Below are positions 51,501 to 60,127 of a DNA stretch of 64,000 nucleotides, in pieces. Positions within the stretch are counted from its first letter, which is position 1. Each line of letters starts with the position of its first letter. The notes under the pieces were generated by a model. That model was given only the letters and a program-made list of their open reading frames with translations. It had not been told where the DNA came from and searched no databases. The stretch is from Caldilineaceae bacterium. GTDB lineage: Bacteria > Chloroflexota > Anaerolineae > Caldilineales > Caldilineaceae. Where the stretch lies: contig JALSIX010000027.1 of the NCBI GenBank assembly GCA_026989655.1, positions 1 through 64,000 of the forward strand, written 5' to 3'. A program made the translations under genes and the position numbers.

Positions 51501-52362
51501 CCACGCCGCCGCTCCCGCCGATGGCCCACTCCACCGCCTCCACCAGTTGAGCCCGCTCCCGCTCCCGGCCCACCAGGGGAAGCTGTTCGGGGCTCTCCAG
51601 GAAGGGCGCGAACTCCGTTCGGGAGGCGATGCGCATCTGGGCCTGGATGCGTTCGGCCAGTTGGAGGGTCGCGGGGGTCGGCGAGGTGCCCAGCTCCTCC
51701 TGGAGCAGACGTTCCAGCTCCTGGAACTGGGCCAAGGCCATGTGGGGCTGGCCCAGGTGGACGTAGGCCTGCATGACCAGGCGGTGCCCGCTCTCCACCA
51801 GGGGATCGGCTCGGGTGAGGCGCAGCGCATGCTCCAGGGCCTGCTCCCATCGGCCAGCCTGGCTCTCGGCCTCGGCCAGCGCGGTGAGGGCAGCCAGGTA
51901 GCGCTGGCGGAGCTGCTCCCGAAGCGGGAGGATCCACTCGTCGTCCAGGTCGATCAACAGATCCCCGCGATAGCGGGCCACGGCCCGGGCCAGGGCCTCC
52001 AGATCCGAGCTCTGGGCGGTCTCGTCCAGAAAGCAGCGGACGTCCACGGTGAAGGAGGCCCGGCGATCCAGGCGGATCTCCGGGCCGCTGAGCACCAGGG
52101 GATGGCCCAGGTGCTCATCCAGGTGGCGTCGGATGCGCCACAGCTCCTGGGAAAGGCGCCGGCGGGCCGTCTGTTCCGGCAGCTCGGACCAGAAGATGCC
52201 CGCCAGTTTCTCGCGACGATGGCCCTGGTCCGCGTGGTAGGCCAGGTAGGCAAAGAGGGTTCGGGCCTTCTCGGTGGGGAAGGGGGGGAGATCGCCGGCC
52301 TCGGCCCGAACACGCAGGTGTCCGAAGAGCTCAATGGTCAGGGAAGGCACGGGTGCAGACAT
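48586..52362 (-). CDS. SARP/AfsR-like transcriptional regulator: winged helix, BTAD, AAA ATPase, TPR, extra C-terminal HTH
   Basis: A 1,258-residue regulator. The N-terminal OmpR-type winged helix (about residues 8-95; LTIELFGHLRVRAEAG, RRRLSQELWRIRRHL) and the bacterial transcriptional activation domain (about 100-250) define the SARP family. An ATPase of STAND/AAA type follows with Walker A EGEAGIGKSK near residue 295 and Walker B AVLLLDDLHRADLE near 405. Residues about 650-1150 are helical TPR-like repeats. The last 45 residues (VQALAKVLGVSPRTVRRDLRALK) form a second helix-turn-helix, unusual for this family. Such proteins integrate ligand or protein signals and activate promoters with direct heptamer repeats. 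Two such boxes lie within 5.5 kb on the same strand. The ATG at 52362 has no clear ribosome site. Confidence 0.93.
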   Translation of the reverse strand: MSAPVPSLTIELFGHLRVRAEAGDLPPFPTEKARTLFAYLAYHADQGHRREKLAGIFWSELPEQTARRRLSQELWRIRRHLDEHLGHPLVLSGPEIRLDRRASFTVDVRCFLDETAQSSDLEALARAVARYRGDLLIDLDDEWILPLREQLRQRYLAALTALAEAESQAGRWEQALEHALRLTRADPLVESGHRLVMQAYVHLGQPHMALAQFQELERLLQEELGTSPTPATLQLAERIQAQMRIASRTEFAPFLESPEQLPLVGRERERAQLVEAVEWAIGGSGGVVLVEGEAGIGKSKLLDTLAEDAAWRGAQIYRAVAVEVEEQAMAVLVRALTPFLTPLHIQQLALVLDPLWLAVLSRFFPEIARTLDPLPQPPTLAPDAARRRSMEALLHLLRAIGRLGPAVLLLDDLHRADLETLEMLRLLARELRSEPVLVVAAYRGEAVRAVPERWEAFQAIDRAGVQRRLVLRPLDRLAAGELVRLALGMGQTPARFVARIHTKTGGNPFFVLESLRALYQEGLLRRRAPGEWSTPWELEAPAGEEAILPERVEELLEQRLRRLSPESQALLAPASVLGLEFTLPILQSMVSMSPAQVFQALRHLVAQGLLVETETHLRFHHDLIREVIYQNMPMHRARALHHRAGQVLSHRNQASSAVLAHHFTLAQDWPQALEHHHRAGQEALARSDYRRARHHFQQALQALDRLSQDDPGRRTALLLEWEQTLAVLGDLEAQARVLEELGERTTQDPLQACEVLCRTAAFHLHRSHYPEARRAAAQALSLARSLEQVDLQVKALTLLGQVEEYQGASTRAVELLEQAVALVPRERRHRAEALLFLASALGGVKRYTEAREVASQALEQFGGLGFKHRQVDVLNVLGIVSMEEGLYDRAADFHRRGVALSQEIGYLYGEVRARVNLANVFSKIGEVGRCIQAYEEVLALCPTLGMDRPEAITRVNLASNLVAFVGDTARARSLLGWVLDYARRSDDRITLGHALAILSAAEITEERWEDARSHMETAKAILAQVEEFFILAQFHRTCALWHIEQGDLEAGVQELDAGLALCREHGMAALRPWMLAMKGWIRAQQGAVSEALALTQEAMDALDDLEEMDYMMWFYRSIALEVAGREREAREALARSVERLERMMATLTPEHRAMSRERVFEHRAILAAWNPYCPKRQAVTLPGRDGTGHHTVEWTVHAPEDMALPEGPPRRRHRLRRLLAEAKEQGARPTVQALAKVLGVSPRTVRRDLRALKISERS

Positions 52363-52476
52363 CGTCGAATCGTGGCCGGATGCAAGGACAGTGTGCAGGG
52401 CCTAGGACCCTTCCCCCATGCATCTCCGGACTGGGGAACGCGTCCACCGGGAGGACCCCAATCCCCGCTTGGAAGC

Positions 52477-52506
52477 ATTGTACCAAAGCGCAAACCGGTC
52501 CCACAA
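52477..52506 (-). promoter_or_regulatory. promoter of the SARP-type regulator gene
   Basis: On the minus strand TTGTGG (52501-52506), an 18-bp spacer and TACAAT (52477-52482), the latter preceded by TGG, an extended -10. The leader is about 110 nt. No TGAGACA heptamers are present, so there is no sign of autoregulation. Confidence 0.7.
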
Positions 52507-52646
52507 CCGCCTTCTGGCGGGGGGTTCGCGGATTTCCCCAGGGAAAGGAGCTGCCAGGGCTGCCCGAGCCGGGGAGGGGCAGGGCCCAGGCGGGGGACAT
52601 GGGGGGCCGGCCGAGACCGCGGCGGGCCAGACGACCATCGGGGGGC

Positions 52647-54701
52647 TCATCCCGGCACGTGGCGACGCAGCTCCTCCAGCCAGGCGGTGGCCTGGGCATC
52701 GCTGGGCGCCCGCCAGTCACCCCGGGGCGAGAGGGAGCCGCCGGATCCCACCTTGGGGCCGTTGGGCAATGCAGAGCGCTTGAACTGGCTGAACTGGAAG
52801 AAACGGTGTAGGAAAACCTCCAGCCAGTGTTTGATGGCAGGCAGATCGTACTCCCGCCGCTTCTCCGGGGGAAGGAAGGGGGGCCACGATCCCCGTTCCC
52901 GATCACCCCAGGCGTGATGGGCCAGGAAGGCCACCTTGCTGGGCCGATAGCCGAAGCGGCTGATGTAGTAGAGGTGGAAGTCCTGGAGCTCGTAGGGCCC
53001 GATGACGTCCTCGCTGCGCTGGCCAGGCTGGTCCGCGGTTCCCCCGGGCACGAGTTCCGGCGAGATCTCCGTGTCCAGGATGGATTGGAGGACCTGACAG
53101 GTGTTCGGGTCGAACTGGCGGGTGGCGATGGACCAGCGGATCAGGTGCTGGATGAGGGTCTTGGGCACGGACGCGTTCACGTTGTAGTGGGACATGTGAT
53201 CGCCCACGCCGTAGGTGCACCAGCCCAGGGCCAGCTCGCTGAGATCGCCGGTTCCCACCACCAGCCCGCGGTGGAAATTGGCCAGGCGGAAGAGATGGGC
53301 TGTCCGCTCCCCGGCCTGGACGTTCTCGAAGGTGACGTCGTACACCGGCTCCCCGGCCGCGTAGGGATGGCCGATGTCCGCCAGCATCTGACGGGCCGCG
53401 GGCCGGATGTCGATCTCCCCGGCGCGGACCCCCAGGGCCTCCATCAACGCCCAGGCGTTCCGGTAGGTCCGCTGGCTGGTGGCGAAGCCGGGCATGGTGT
53501 AGGCCAACACATGGGTCCGGGGCAGCTCCAGACGGTCCATGGTCTTGGCGCACACGATCAGGGCCTGGGTGGAGTCCAGCCCTCCGGAAACGCCCACCAC
53601 CACCTTTTCCATGCCGGTCGCCCGAAGGCGCTGCATCAGCCCCTGGACCTGGATGTTGTAGACCTCGTAGCAGCGTTCGTCCAACACGGCCGGGTCGCTG
53701 GGCACGTAGGGGAAGCGCTCGATGGAGCGCTCCAGGGGCACGGGCCCGGTGGGCAGGGCCAGCTCGAAGGAGACGGTGCGCAGGGTGCCCAGGATCTCCC
53801 GGTAGCGCTGCGCCGAGTCGTTGAAGCTGGTCATGCGCATCCGGTCCTGCCGCAGTCGGTCCAGGTCCACATCCGCGGTGATGAGCTGTTCCTCGGTGGA
53901 GAAGCGCGTCGACTCGGCCAGACGGGTGCCGTTCTCGTAGATCAGCGCGTGGCCGTCCCAGGCCAGATCTGTGGTGGACTCACCGAAGCCGGCGCCGGAG
54001 TAGAGGTAGGCCGCGATGCACCGGGCCGACTGGGAGGCACACAGGCTACGACGGTAGTCTGCCTTGCCCACGGTGATGTTGCTGGCCGAGAGGTTGGCCA
54101 ACACCGTGGCACCGGCCAGGGCCGCGTAGGTGCTGGGGGGAATGGGCACCCACAGGTCCTCACAGATCTCCACGTGGAGGACGAAATCGGGCATGTTCGT
54201 GGCCCGAAAGAGGAGATCCGGGCCGAAAGGGATCCGCTGGCCCAGGAGAACGACCTCCCGGGCCAGGGCATGGTCCGCGGCGACGAACTGGCGCCGCTCG
54301 TAGAACTCCCGGTAGTTGGGCAGGAAGGACTTGGGCACCGCCCCCAGGATCCGACCGCCATGGACCACCACCCCGCAGTTGAAGAGCCGTTGCTCCAGGC
54401 GCAGGGGCGCGCCCACCACCAACACGGGATCCAGCTCCCGGCTGGCAGCCACCACCTGGGCCAAGGCCTGCTCCGTGGCGTCCAACAGCGCGTCCTGGTG
54501 GAACAGATCCTCCAGAGTGTACCCGGAGAGGCCCAACTCGGGGAAGAGCGCCAACACCGCGCGGCGACGATGGGCCTGGCGGGCCAGGGCGACGGTCCGC
54601 TCCGCGTTGAAGGCCGGATCGCCGATGCGCACATGGGGCACCGCGACGGCCACCCGGACGATGTTGTGCCGGTAGATGGAGTGGAAGGGCAGACGGTCCA
54701 T
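52647..54701 (-). CDS. nadE: glutamine-dependent NAD+ synthetase
   Basis: A 684-residue bifunctional enzyme for the last step of NAD synthesis: it amidates deamido-NAD using ammonia from glutamine. The N-terminal nitrilase-type glutaminase has its Glu in [14 protein letters not shown], Lys in [13 protein letters not shown] and Cys in [10 protein letters not shown] (about residue 180). The synthetase part has the PP-loop SGGLDS (about residue 375) and [16 protein letters not shown]. Length matches the long, Mycobacterium-type NadE. The ATG at 54701 begins [20 protein letters not shown], a normal start for the family; upstream codons lack a ribosome site. A TACAAT hexamer at 54798-54803 may be its -10. 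Confidence 0.96.
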   Translation of the reverse strand: MDRLPFHSIYRHNIVRVAVAVPHVRIGDPAFNAERTVALARQAHRRRAVLALFPELGLSGYTLEDLFHQDALLDATEQALAQVVAASRELDPVLVVGAPLRLEQRLFNCGVVVHGGRILGAVPKSFLPNYREFYERRQFVAADHALAREVVLLGQRIPFGPDLLFRATNMPDFVLHVEICEDLWVPIPPSTYAALAGATVLANLSASNITVGKADYRRSLCASQSARCIAAYLYSGAGFGESTTDLAWDGHALIYENGTRLAESTRFSTEEQLITADVDLDRLRQDRMRMTSFNDSAQRYREILGTLRTVSFELALPTGPVPLERSIERFPYVPSDPAVLDERCYEVYNIQVQGLMQRLRATGMEKVVVGVSGGLDSTQALIVCAKTMDRLELPRTHVLAYTMPGFATSQRTYRNAWALMEALGVRAGEIDIRPAARQMLADIGHPYAAGEPVYDVTFENVQAGERTAHLFRLANFHRGLVVGTGDLSELALGWCTYGVGDHMSHYNVNASVPKTLIQHLIRWSIATRQFDPNTCQVLQSILDTEISPELVPGGTADQPGQRSEDVIGPYELQDFHLYYISRFGYRPSKVAFLAHHAWGDRERGSWPPFLPPEKRREYDLPAIKHWLEVFLHRFFQFSQFKRSALPNGPKVGSGGSLSPRGDWRAPSDAQATAWLEELRRHVPG

Positions 54702-54846
54702 GGGATGCACTGAACGGCCCCCGTGGGACAAGAACGAAGAAGAGAGCTGGGACAATCTCCACGTCGTACGGGGGACCTGTCTCCCCCCTGCGCCCTGATT
54801 GTACACCGGGCAAGGGGTTCCAGGCCAGTGGGCAGGGGATACCCGC

Positions 54847-54877
54847 TTGTGCAGCCGATGGGCTTGTGCGGTATAAT
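54847..54877 (+). promoter_or_regulatory. probable promoter of the thioesterase operon
   Basis: A perfect TATAAT (54872-54877) has TTGTGC (54847-54852) upstream at a long 19-bp spacing. The leader to 54942 is about 58 nt. Confidence 0.6.
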
Positions 54878-54941
54878 CCTACAGGAGAGGCCTTTCAGGT
54901 CTCATCGATGGATCCAACCCCGAGCCGATGAGGTCTGTGCC

Positions 54942-55394
54942 ATGGGCTCCACGACCCAGGAACTGATCGCCCTGCTGGAGGCCCGGATCCAGCAGGAGGC
55001 CCCGGCCTGGCGACGTTCCCTGGCCATCCCTCCTCCCTGCTACCAGGAGATGTCCCCGGAGGTGGTGGCCTACGAGGCAGAGGCCGGCCGCCTGACCCTG
55101 CGTTTCCCCGTGGAGGAGCGCTGGCTCAACCCGGCAGGGGTGATGCAGGGCGGCTTCCTGAACGCCGCGGTGGACAACACCTTTGGGCCGTTGAGCTATC
55201 TCGTCGCGCGGCCCAGCGCCACCACCCACATGCACACCGCCTTCATCCGCCCGGTGACCCGCGAAGACGGGTACATCGAGGTGACCGCCCGGGTGGTGGC
55301 CCAGACCCGCCAACAGATCCACCTGGCTGCCGAGGTTCGAAACCCCCGCGGCAAGCTGGTCGCGGTGGTGACCGCCAGCCAGACCTTCCTGTGA
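54942..55394 (+). CDS. PaaI-type hotdog-fold thioesterase
   Basis: A 150-residue single hotdog domain. The family core is visible in NPAGVMQGGFLNAAVDNTFGPLSYL, where the residues after the Gly-Gly carry the catalytic acid (Asp in AVDNT), and in THMHTAFIRPV. These enzymes hydrolyse acyl- or aryl-CoA thioesters. GAGG lies eight bases before the ATG. It is the first gene of a tight plus-strand run with a metallo-hydrolase (13 bp gap) and an acyl-CoA dehydrogenase-like flavoprotein, which is consistent with acyl-CoA handling. The natural substrate is unknown. Confidence 0.9.
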   Translation: MGSTTQELIALLEARIQQEAPAWRRSLAIPPPCYQEMSPEVVAYEAEAGRLTLRFPVEERWLNPAGVMQGGFLNAAVDNTFGPLSYLVARPSATTHMHTAFIRPVTREDGYIEVTARVVAQTRQQIHLAAEVRNPRGKLVAVVTASQTFL

Positions 55395-55407
55395 AACGAT
55401 ACCGCCC

Positions 55408-56142
55408 GTGGCCGCCAGCCGTGTCGCGATCCATCCGGTGTGGACCGGCTTCAGCATGGCCTATCTGGTGAGGACATCCCGGGGCTCCCTGCTGGTGGAT
55501 GCCGGGTCCCCAGGCCAGGCTGCCCTCATCCAGCGTTCCCTGGCACGCCATGGGTGCCCCGGGCTGGACTGGATCTTCCTCACCCATGCCCACTACGACC
55601 ACTTCGGCAGCGCCGGAGCCCTGCGCCGGGCCACCGGGGCCGCGGTGTGGGTCCACCCCGAGGACGCGGCCGACCTGGCGGCCGGACGGACCCGTCTGGG
55701 CCAGGCCCGAGGATGGGGGCGGGTCCTGGCCTGGCTGTTGCCCATCGCGGAACGGCTGTCCCCACCGGAGCCCACGCCGCCGGATGGCACGGTAGCGGAC
55801 GGAGAGTGCTTTGCCGAGCTGGGCGTTTCGCTCCAGGTGCTCCACACCCCGGGCCATACCCCAGGCTCCGCCACCCTGGTGGTGGACGGGGTCCACGCCT
55901 TCGTGGGCGACCTCCTCTCCACCACCGGGGGCCGTCCCCACGCCCAGCGCTTCCTGGCCCAGGACTGGAGCCAGATCGTGGCGAGCCTGGAGCGACTGCA
56001 ACAGACCGATGTGCGCTGGCTCTATCCAGGCCACGGCCGGCGTCCGGTGTCCAGGGCCTGGCTGCCTCGGCTGATCGCGGAGGCCCGGGCGCTCCAGGGA
56101 CGAACGCGCCCGGGCCCGAGAGAAAGGAGCAAGAGGGGATGA
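55408..56142 (+). CDS. metallo-beta-lactamase-fold hydrolase
   Basis: A 244-residue cytoplasmic hydrolase. The metal-binding signature is LTHAHYDHFGS (HxHxDH), with further ligands in HTPGHTPGSATLV, VGDLLS and YPGHG, the glyoxalase II-like pattern. It would hydrolyse a thioester, lactone or phosphodiester at a dinuclear metal site. The GTG start at 55408 has no obvious ribosome site and is the weakest part of the call; it starts just before VWTGFSMAYLV, where such proteins usually begin. Its stop overlaps the start of the next gene (ATGA), indicating coupled translation. Confidence 0.9.
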   Translation: MAASRVAIHPVWTGFSMAYLVRTSRGSLLVDAGSPGQAALIQRSLARHGCPGLDWIFLTHAHYDHFGSAGALRRATGAAVWVHPEDAADLAAGRTRLGQARGWGRVLAWLLPIAERLSPPEPTPPDGTVADGECFAELGVSLQVLHTPGHTPGSATLVVDGVHAFVGDLLSTTGGRPHAQRFLAQDWSQIVASLERLQQTDVRWLYPGHGRRPVSRAWLPRLIAEARALQGRTRPGPRERSKRG

Positions 56143-57818
56143 CCACCATGGAGCCCGTGGAGACACGGCGAGCCCCAGAGGATCTGCGCACCCACCAGGT
56201 GTTCAACCAGCCCACACCCCTGGAGCCCTGCAACCTCTACACCTCAGATGTGGCCCTGCAGGAGGCCCTACACCGGGAGGGGGGCGGCTGGGCCCAGGAC
56301 CAGGTGGCGGCCTACGGCGAGCTGGCCGGAGGCCCCATGATGGCCCTGGGGTTCCAGGCCAACGAGTTCCCGCCCCGGCTCCGGGCCTACGACCGCTATG
56401 GCCATCGCATCGACGAGGTGGAGTACCATCCAGCCTACCACGAGCTCATGGCCCTGGGCATCCGCCATGGGCTCCACGGGCTGCCCTGGCGAGCCCCCCG
56501 GCCCGGCGCCCACGTGGCCCGGGCCGCGCTGGTCTACCTCCACTGCCAGGCCGAGGCCGGCACCCAGTGTCCCCTCACCATGACCTTCGCGTCCATCCCC
56601 ACCCTGCGCCAACAGCCCGAGCTGGCCACCTGGTGGGAGCCCCGGATCCTGTCCACCGAGTACGATCCCCGTCCCGTGCCCCCAGACCAGAAGGCCGGCG
56701 TCACCATCGGCATGGGCATGACGGAGAAGCAGGGCGGCACGGACGTCCGGGCCAACACCACCCGGGCCTATCCCCTCGGAAACGGTGGGGCCGGCCAGGC
56801 ATACGAGCTGGTGGGCCACAAGTGGTTCTGCTCCGCGCCCATGTGCGACGCGTTCCTGGTCACCGCGCGGACAGAACAGGGGCTCTCCTGCTTCCTCCTG
56901 CCCCGCTGGCGCCCGGACGGCACCCGGAACGCGTTCCACATCCAGCGGCTGAAGGACAAGCTGGGCAACCGCTCCAACGCCTCCAGCGAGGTGGAGTTCG
57001 CGGGCGCGTACGCCGTCCTGGTGGGGGAGGAGGGGCGGGGCGTCCGCACCATCATCGAGATGGTGGCCCTGACCCGCTTCGACTGCATCGTGGGCTCCGC
57101 GGCCCTCATGCGCCAGGCCCTGGCCCAGGCCATCCACCACTGCGCTCAGCGACAGGTCTTCGGCAGGGCCCTGGTCCAACAGCCTCTCATGGCCAATGTC
57201 CTGGCGGATCTGGCCCTGGAGTCGGAGGCCGCGTTGGCCTTCGCCTTTCGGGTGGCCCGGGCCATGGACCAGGGGACAGAGGACGAGGCAGAGGCCCTGC
57301 TGGCCCGGATTGCCCGGCCCATCGGCAAGTACTGGGTGTGCAAGCGAACTCCCTTCCACGTCCATGAGTGCCAGGAGTGTCTGGGCGGGCTGGGCTATGT
57401 GGAGGAGTCCAACCTGCCCCGGCTGTACCGAGAGGCACCGGTGAACTCCATCTGGGAGGGCAGCGGCAACGTCCAGTGTCTGGATGTGCTGCGCTCCCTG
57501 GCCCGGGATCCCCGGACCCTGGAGGTCTACCTGGACGAGGTGCGGCGGGCCCGGGGCGTGGACCGACGGTTCGACGCCTTCGTGGATAGGCTGGAACGGG
57601 ATCTGGCCCGACCCGGCGACATGGAGTACCGGGCCCGGGAGCTGGTGGAGCGACTGGCCCTGGCCCTGCAGGCCTCCCTGTTGATCCGGGCCGGACAGGC
57701 GGCCGTGGCGGACGGCTTCGTGGCCTCCAGGCTGGAAGGGGGCGGCCGGGCCTTCGGCACCCTGCCCCCCGGGGTGGATGTCCAGGCCATCGTGGAGCGC
57801 GCGCGACCCCGGCTCTGA
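56139..57818 (+). CDS. AidB-like acyl-CoA dehydrogenase-family flavoprotein
   Basis: A 559-residue protein of the AidB branch of the acyl-CoA dehydrogenase family. Diagnostic stretches are GMGMTEKQGGTDVRANTT, LVGHKWFCSAPMCDAFLV, RLKDKLGNRSNASSEVEF, LGGLGYVEESNLPRLYREA and NSIWEGSGNVQCLDVL; the Glu in the last matches the catalytic-base position. AidB in Escherichia coli is induced by alkylation damage, binds FAD and DNA, and has only weak dehydrogenase activity. An AAAGGAG site precedes the ATG, which overlaps the stop of the hydrolase gene. With a thioesterase and a glyoxalase II-like hydrolase in the same operon, detoxification of reactive acyl compounds is plausible, but this is inference. 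Confidence 0.95.
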   Translation: MTTMEPVETRRAPEDLRTHQVFNQPTPLEPCNLYTSDVALQEALHREGGGWAQDQVAAYGELAGGPMMALGFQANEFPPRLRAYDRYGHRIDEVEYHPAYHELMALGIRHGLHGLPWRAPRPGAHVARAALVYLHCQAEAGTQCPLTMTFASIPTLRQQPELATWWEPRILSTEYDPRPVPPDQKAGVTIGMGMTEKQGGTDVRANTTRAYPLGNGGAGQAYELVGHKWFCSAPMCDAFLVTARTEQGLSCFLLPRWRPDGTRNAFHIQRLKDKLGNRSNASSEVEFAGAYAVLVGEEGRGVRTIIEMVALTRFDCIVGSAALMRQALAQAIHHCAQRQVFGRALVQQPLMANVLADLALESEAALAFAFRVARAMDQGTEDEAEALLARIARPIGKYWVCKRTPFHVHECQECLGGLGYVEESNLPRLYREAPVNSIWEGSGNVQCLDVLRSLARDPRTLEVYLDEVRRARGVDRRFDAFVDRLERDLARPGDMEYRARELVERLALALQASLLIRAGQAAVADGFVASRLEGGGRAFGTLPPGVDVQAIVERARPRL

Positions 57819-58013
57819 TGCCCGCTCGAGCCATGGCACCGGCGTCTGGCTCCGGCCGGGGAGGGGGACGAGCGATATCCAGGCCCTCTGCGCGCTGGAT
57901 CCTGGGGCCCAGGCAGAGGGAGAACGGCGTTCCACAACGGCGTCATCCACCCTCTGGATGAGAGCACTCCGGAGCCGGTGTCCGGGCCGTTCCTGGCCGA
58001 TGGGAGGGAGAGC

Positions 58014-58583
58014 ATGAGGCGGAGGAGGAGCGGAGGGCAGACGGTCGCCGGGACCGTGCGTCGGCTGCCTGTGGTGGGGGTCATGGGCTCGGGCACCCAG
58101 GCCCATGTGGACAAGGCCGAGCCCCTGGGGCGCTGGCTGGCCGGCCTGGGGGTCCATCTGCTCACCGGCGGAGGCCCGGGGGTGATGGCTGCGGCGAGCA
58201 GGGCCTTCGCCGAGACACCGGGACGCGCGGGATGGGTCATCGGGATCGTCCCCGGCGAGGTGACCCCCCAGGGGTATCGGCCCCGAGCCGGCTATCCCAA
58301 TCCCTGGGTGGAGATCCCCATCCTCACCCACCTGCCCCTCAGCGGAGCGCAGGGCATGGATCCCCGGTCCCGCAACCACATCAACGTGCTCTCCGCGACG
58401 GTGGTGGTGGCCCTGCCGGGTGGATCCGGGACGGCCAGCGAAGTGGGTCTGGCCCTCCGCTACGGTCGGCCCGTGGTCGCCTGGCTGGATCGTCCCGAGC
58501 AGATCCCGGATCTGCCCGGGGATGTCCCCGTGGTGGGGAGCCTGGAGGACGTGCAGCGGTTCGTGCAGGAGCACCTGCCATGA
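58014..58583 (+). CDS. LOG-family protein (TIGR00725-like, lysine decarboxylase-like fold)
   Basis: A 189-residue Rossmann-like protein. GSGTQAHVDKAEPLGRWLA opens the domain, GGGPGVMAAASRAF is the nucleotide loop, and RNHINVLSATVVVALPGGSGTASEV carries the PGGxGTxxE motif of the LOG family. Members include cytokinin riboside monophosphate phosphoribohydrolases and nucleotide-binding proteins of unknown role; the substrate cannot be read from sequence. The ATG at 58014 follows GGGAGGGAG. The 195 bases before it contain no gene. Its stop overlaps the next start. Confidence 0.9.
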   Translation: MRRRRSGGQTVAGTVRRLPVVGVMGSGTQAHVDKAEPLGRWLAGLGVHLLTGGGPGVMAAASRAFAETPGRAGWVIGIVPGEVTPQGYRPRAGYPNPWVEIPILTHLPLSGAQGMDPRSRNHINVLSATVVVALPGGSGTASEVGLALRYGRPVVAWLDRPEQIPDLPGDVPVVGSLEDVQRFVQEHLP

Positions 58584-59008
58584 TCTGGATCCAGCGGGAG
58601 ATCCGCCTGCGCCCCTATCCCCGGGGTTTCCACCTCATCACCGACCAGGTCCGAGCCGCGGTGCCGGAACTCCGGCAGATCCGGGTGGGCCTGGCCCATC
58701 TCTTCATCCTCCACACCTCCGCCTCCCTGACCCTGAACGAGAACGCGGATCCCACGGTCCGCCGGGACATGGCGGCCTATTTCCGCCAGGCCGTGCCCGA
58801 GGACGCGCCCTACTTCGTCCACACCTACGAGGGCCCGGACGACATGCCCGCCCACATCCAGGCCTCGCTGCTGGGAAGCTCGGTGAGCGTGCCCATCCGG
58901 GACGGGGACCTGGCCCTGGGCACCTGGCAGGGCATCTATCTGGGGGAACACCGGGAACGGACCCGGGCCCGCCGCCTCCTGGTCACCGTGTTCGGCCAGC
59001 CGACATGA
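58580..59008 (+). CDS. YjbQ/UPF0047-family protein
   Basis: A 142-residue single-domain protein. The family pattern is visible in LFILHTSASLTLNENADPTVRRD, ending GTWQGIYLGEHRERTRARRLLVTVFG, which contains the conserved His and Glu pocket. Escherichia coli YjbQ has weak thiamin-phosphate synthase activity, but the physiological role is not settled. Translation is coupled to the LOG-family gene by an ATGA overlap, so the two may act on related substrates. Confidence 0.93.
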   Translation: MIWIQREIRLRPYPRGFHLITDQVRAAVPELRQIRVGLAHLFILHTSASLTLNENADPTVRRDMAAYFRQAVPEDAPYFVHTYEGPDDMPAHIQASLLGSSVSVPIRDGDLALGTWQGIYLGEHRERTRARRLLVTVFGQPT

Positions 59009-59058
59009 GCCCGAGCGCCCCTCCCAGCCCCTGTCGCCCCTTGGAAGGAGCCTGTGTC

Positions 59059-60102
59059 ATGGCGTTGGACTGGACACCGCCCCCCAACTGGCTGCGCATT
59101 CGGACCCTGGACGCCCACACCGGAGGCGAGCCCCTGCGGATCGTGCTGGACGGCCTCCCGCCCATCCCGGGCCGGACCATCCTGGAGAAGCGGCGCTACG
59201 CCCGGGAACACCTGGACCGGCTCCGCACCGTGCTCATGTGGGAGCCCCGGGGGCACCCGGACATGTACGGCGCAGTCCTCACCGAGCCGGTGACCGAGGA
59301 CGGGGATCTGGGGGTCCTCTTTCTCCACAACGAGGGCTACAGCACCATGTGCGGCCACGGGGTCATTGCCCTGGCCGTAGTGGGCCTGGAGACCGGGCTC
59401 ATCCGCCCTCGGGACGACCACGGCCAGGACGGCCGGATCCCGATCCGAATGGACACCCCGGCCGGCCGGGTGACCGCGTACGCGCGGCGGGTAGGGGGGC
59501 GCATCGTGGAGGCCTCCTTCCTCAATGTGCCCTCCTTTGTCTACGCCATGGACGAGATCGTCCCGGTGCCCGGGGTGGGCCGGCTACGTGTGGACGTGGC
59601 CTTCGGCGGCGCGTTCTACGCGCTCTGCCGGGCCGAGGACCTGGGGGTCAGCCTGACCCGCCAGGACTACCGACGTCTCATCGACCTGGGCATGCGGGTC
59701 AAGCACGCGGTGGCGGAGCAGATGGCCATCGAACACCCTTTCGAGCCGGATCTGGGCTTCCTCTACGGGACCATCGTTGTGGGAGAACCCCGGGATCCCC
59801 GGCACCACAGCCGCAACGTGTGCATCTTCGCGGAGGGCGAGGTGGATCGCTCGCCCACGGGCACAGGGGTCAGCGCCCGGGCCGCGCTCCACCACGCGCG
59901 CGGCGAGCTGGGCCTGAACGAACCCTTCGTGGTGGAGAGCATCCTGGGGACCACCTTCACCGGGGAGGTGGTGGAGGAGGTCTCCTTCGGCCCCTACCCG
60001 GCGGTGATCCCCCAGGTCACCGGCACGGCCCACATCTGTGGGCTGAACGAGCACCTGGTGGACCCAGGGGATCCGCTGGCGTACGGGTTCCTGCTGCGTT
60101 GA
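59059..60102 (+). CDS. proline racemase-family enzyme, probably trans-3-hydroxy-L-proline dehydratase
   Basis: A 347-residue enzyme of the proline racemase superfamily. The opening DAHTGGEPLRIVLDGLP and the first active-site motif GYSTMCGHGVIAL, with its catalytic Cys, are intact. The second motif reads DRSPTGTGVSAR: Thr replaces the second catalytic Cys of racemases and 4-hydroxyproline epimerases. Cys/Thr pairs are known from trans-3-hydroxy-L-proline dehydratases, which cannot racemise. The ATG at 59059 has AAGGAG eight bases upstream. No proline catabolic partner is next to it. It converges on the sulfide:quinone oxidoreductase gene with a 25-bp gap. Confidence 0.92.
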   Translation: MALDWTPPPNWLRIRTLDAHTGGEPLRIVLDGLPPIPGRTILEKRRYAREHLDRLRTVLMWEPRGHPDMYGAVLTEPVTEDGDLGVLFLHNEGYSTMCGHGVIALAVVGLETGLIRPRDDHGQDGRIPIRMDTPAGRVTAYARRVGGRIVEASFLNVPSFVYAMDEIVPVPGVGRLRVDVAFGGAFYALCRAEDLGVSLTRQDYRRLIDLGMRVKHAVAEQMAIEHPFEPDLGFLYGTIVVGEPRDPRHHSRNVCIFAEGEVDRSPTGTGVSARAALHHARGELGLNEPFVVESILGTTFTGEVVEEVSFGPYPAVIPQVTGTAHICGLNEHLVDPGDPLAYGFLLR

Positions 60103-60127
60103 GAGGAACGCCCCCCTGTCCCAGGGC

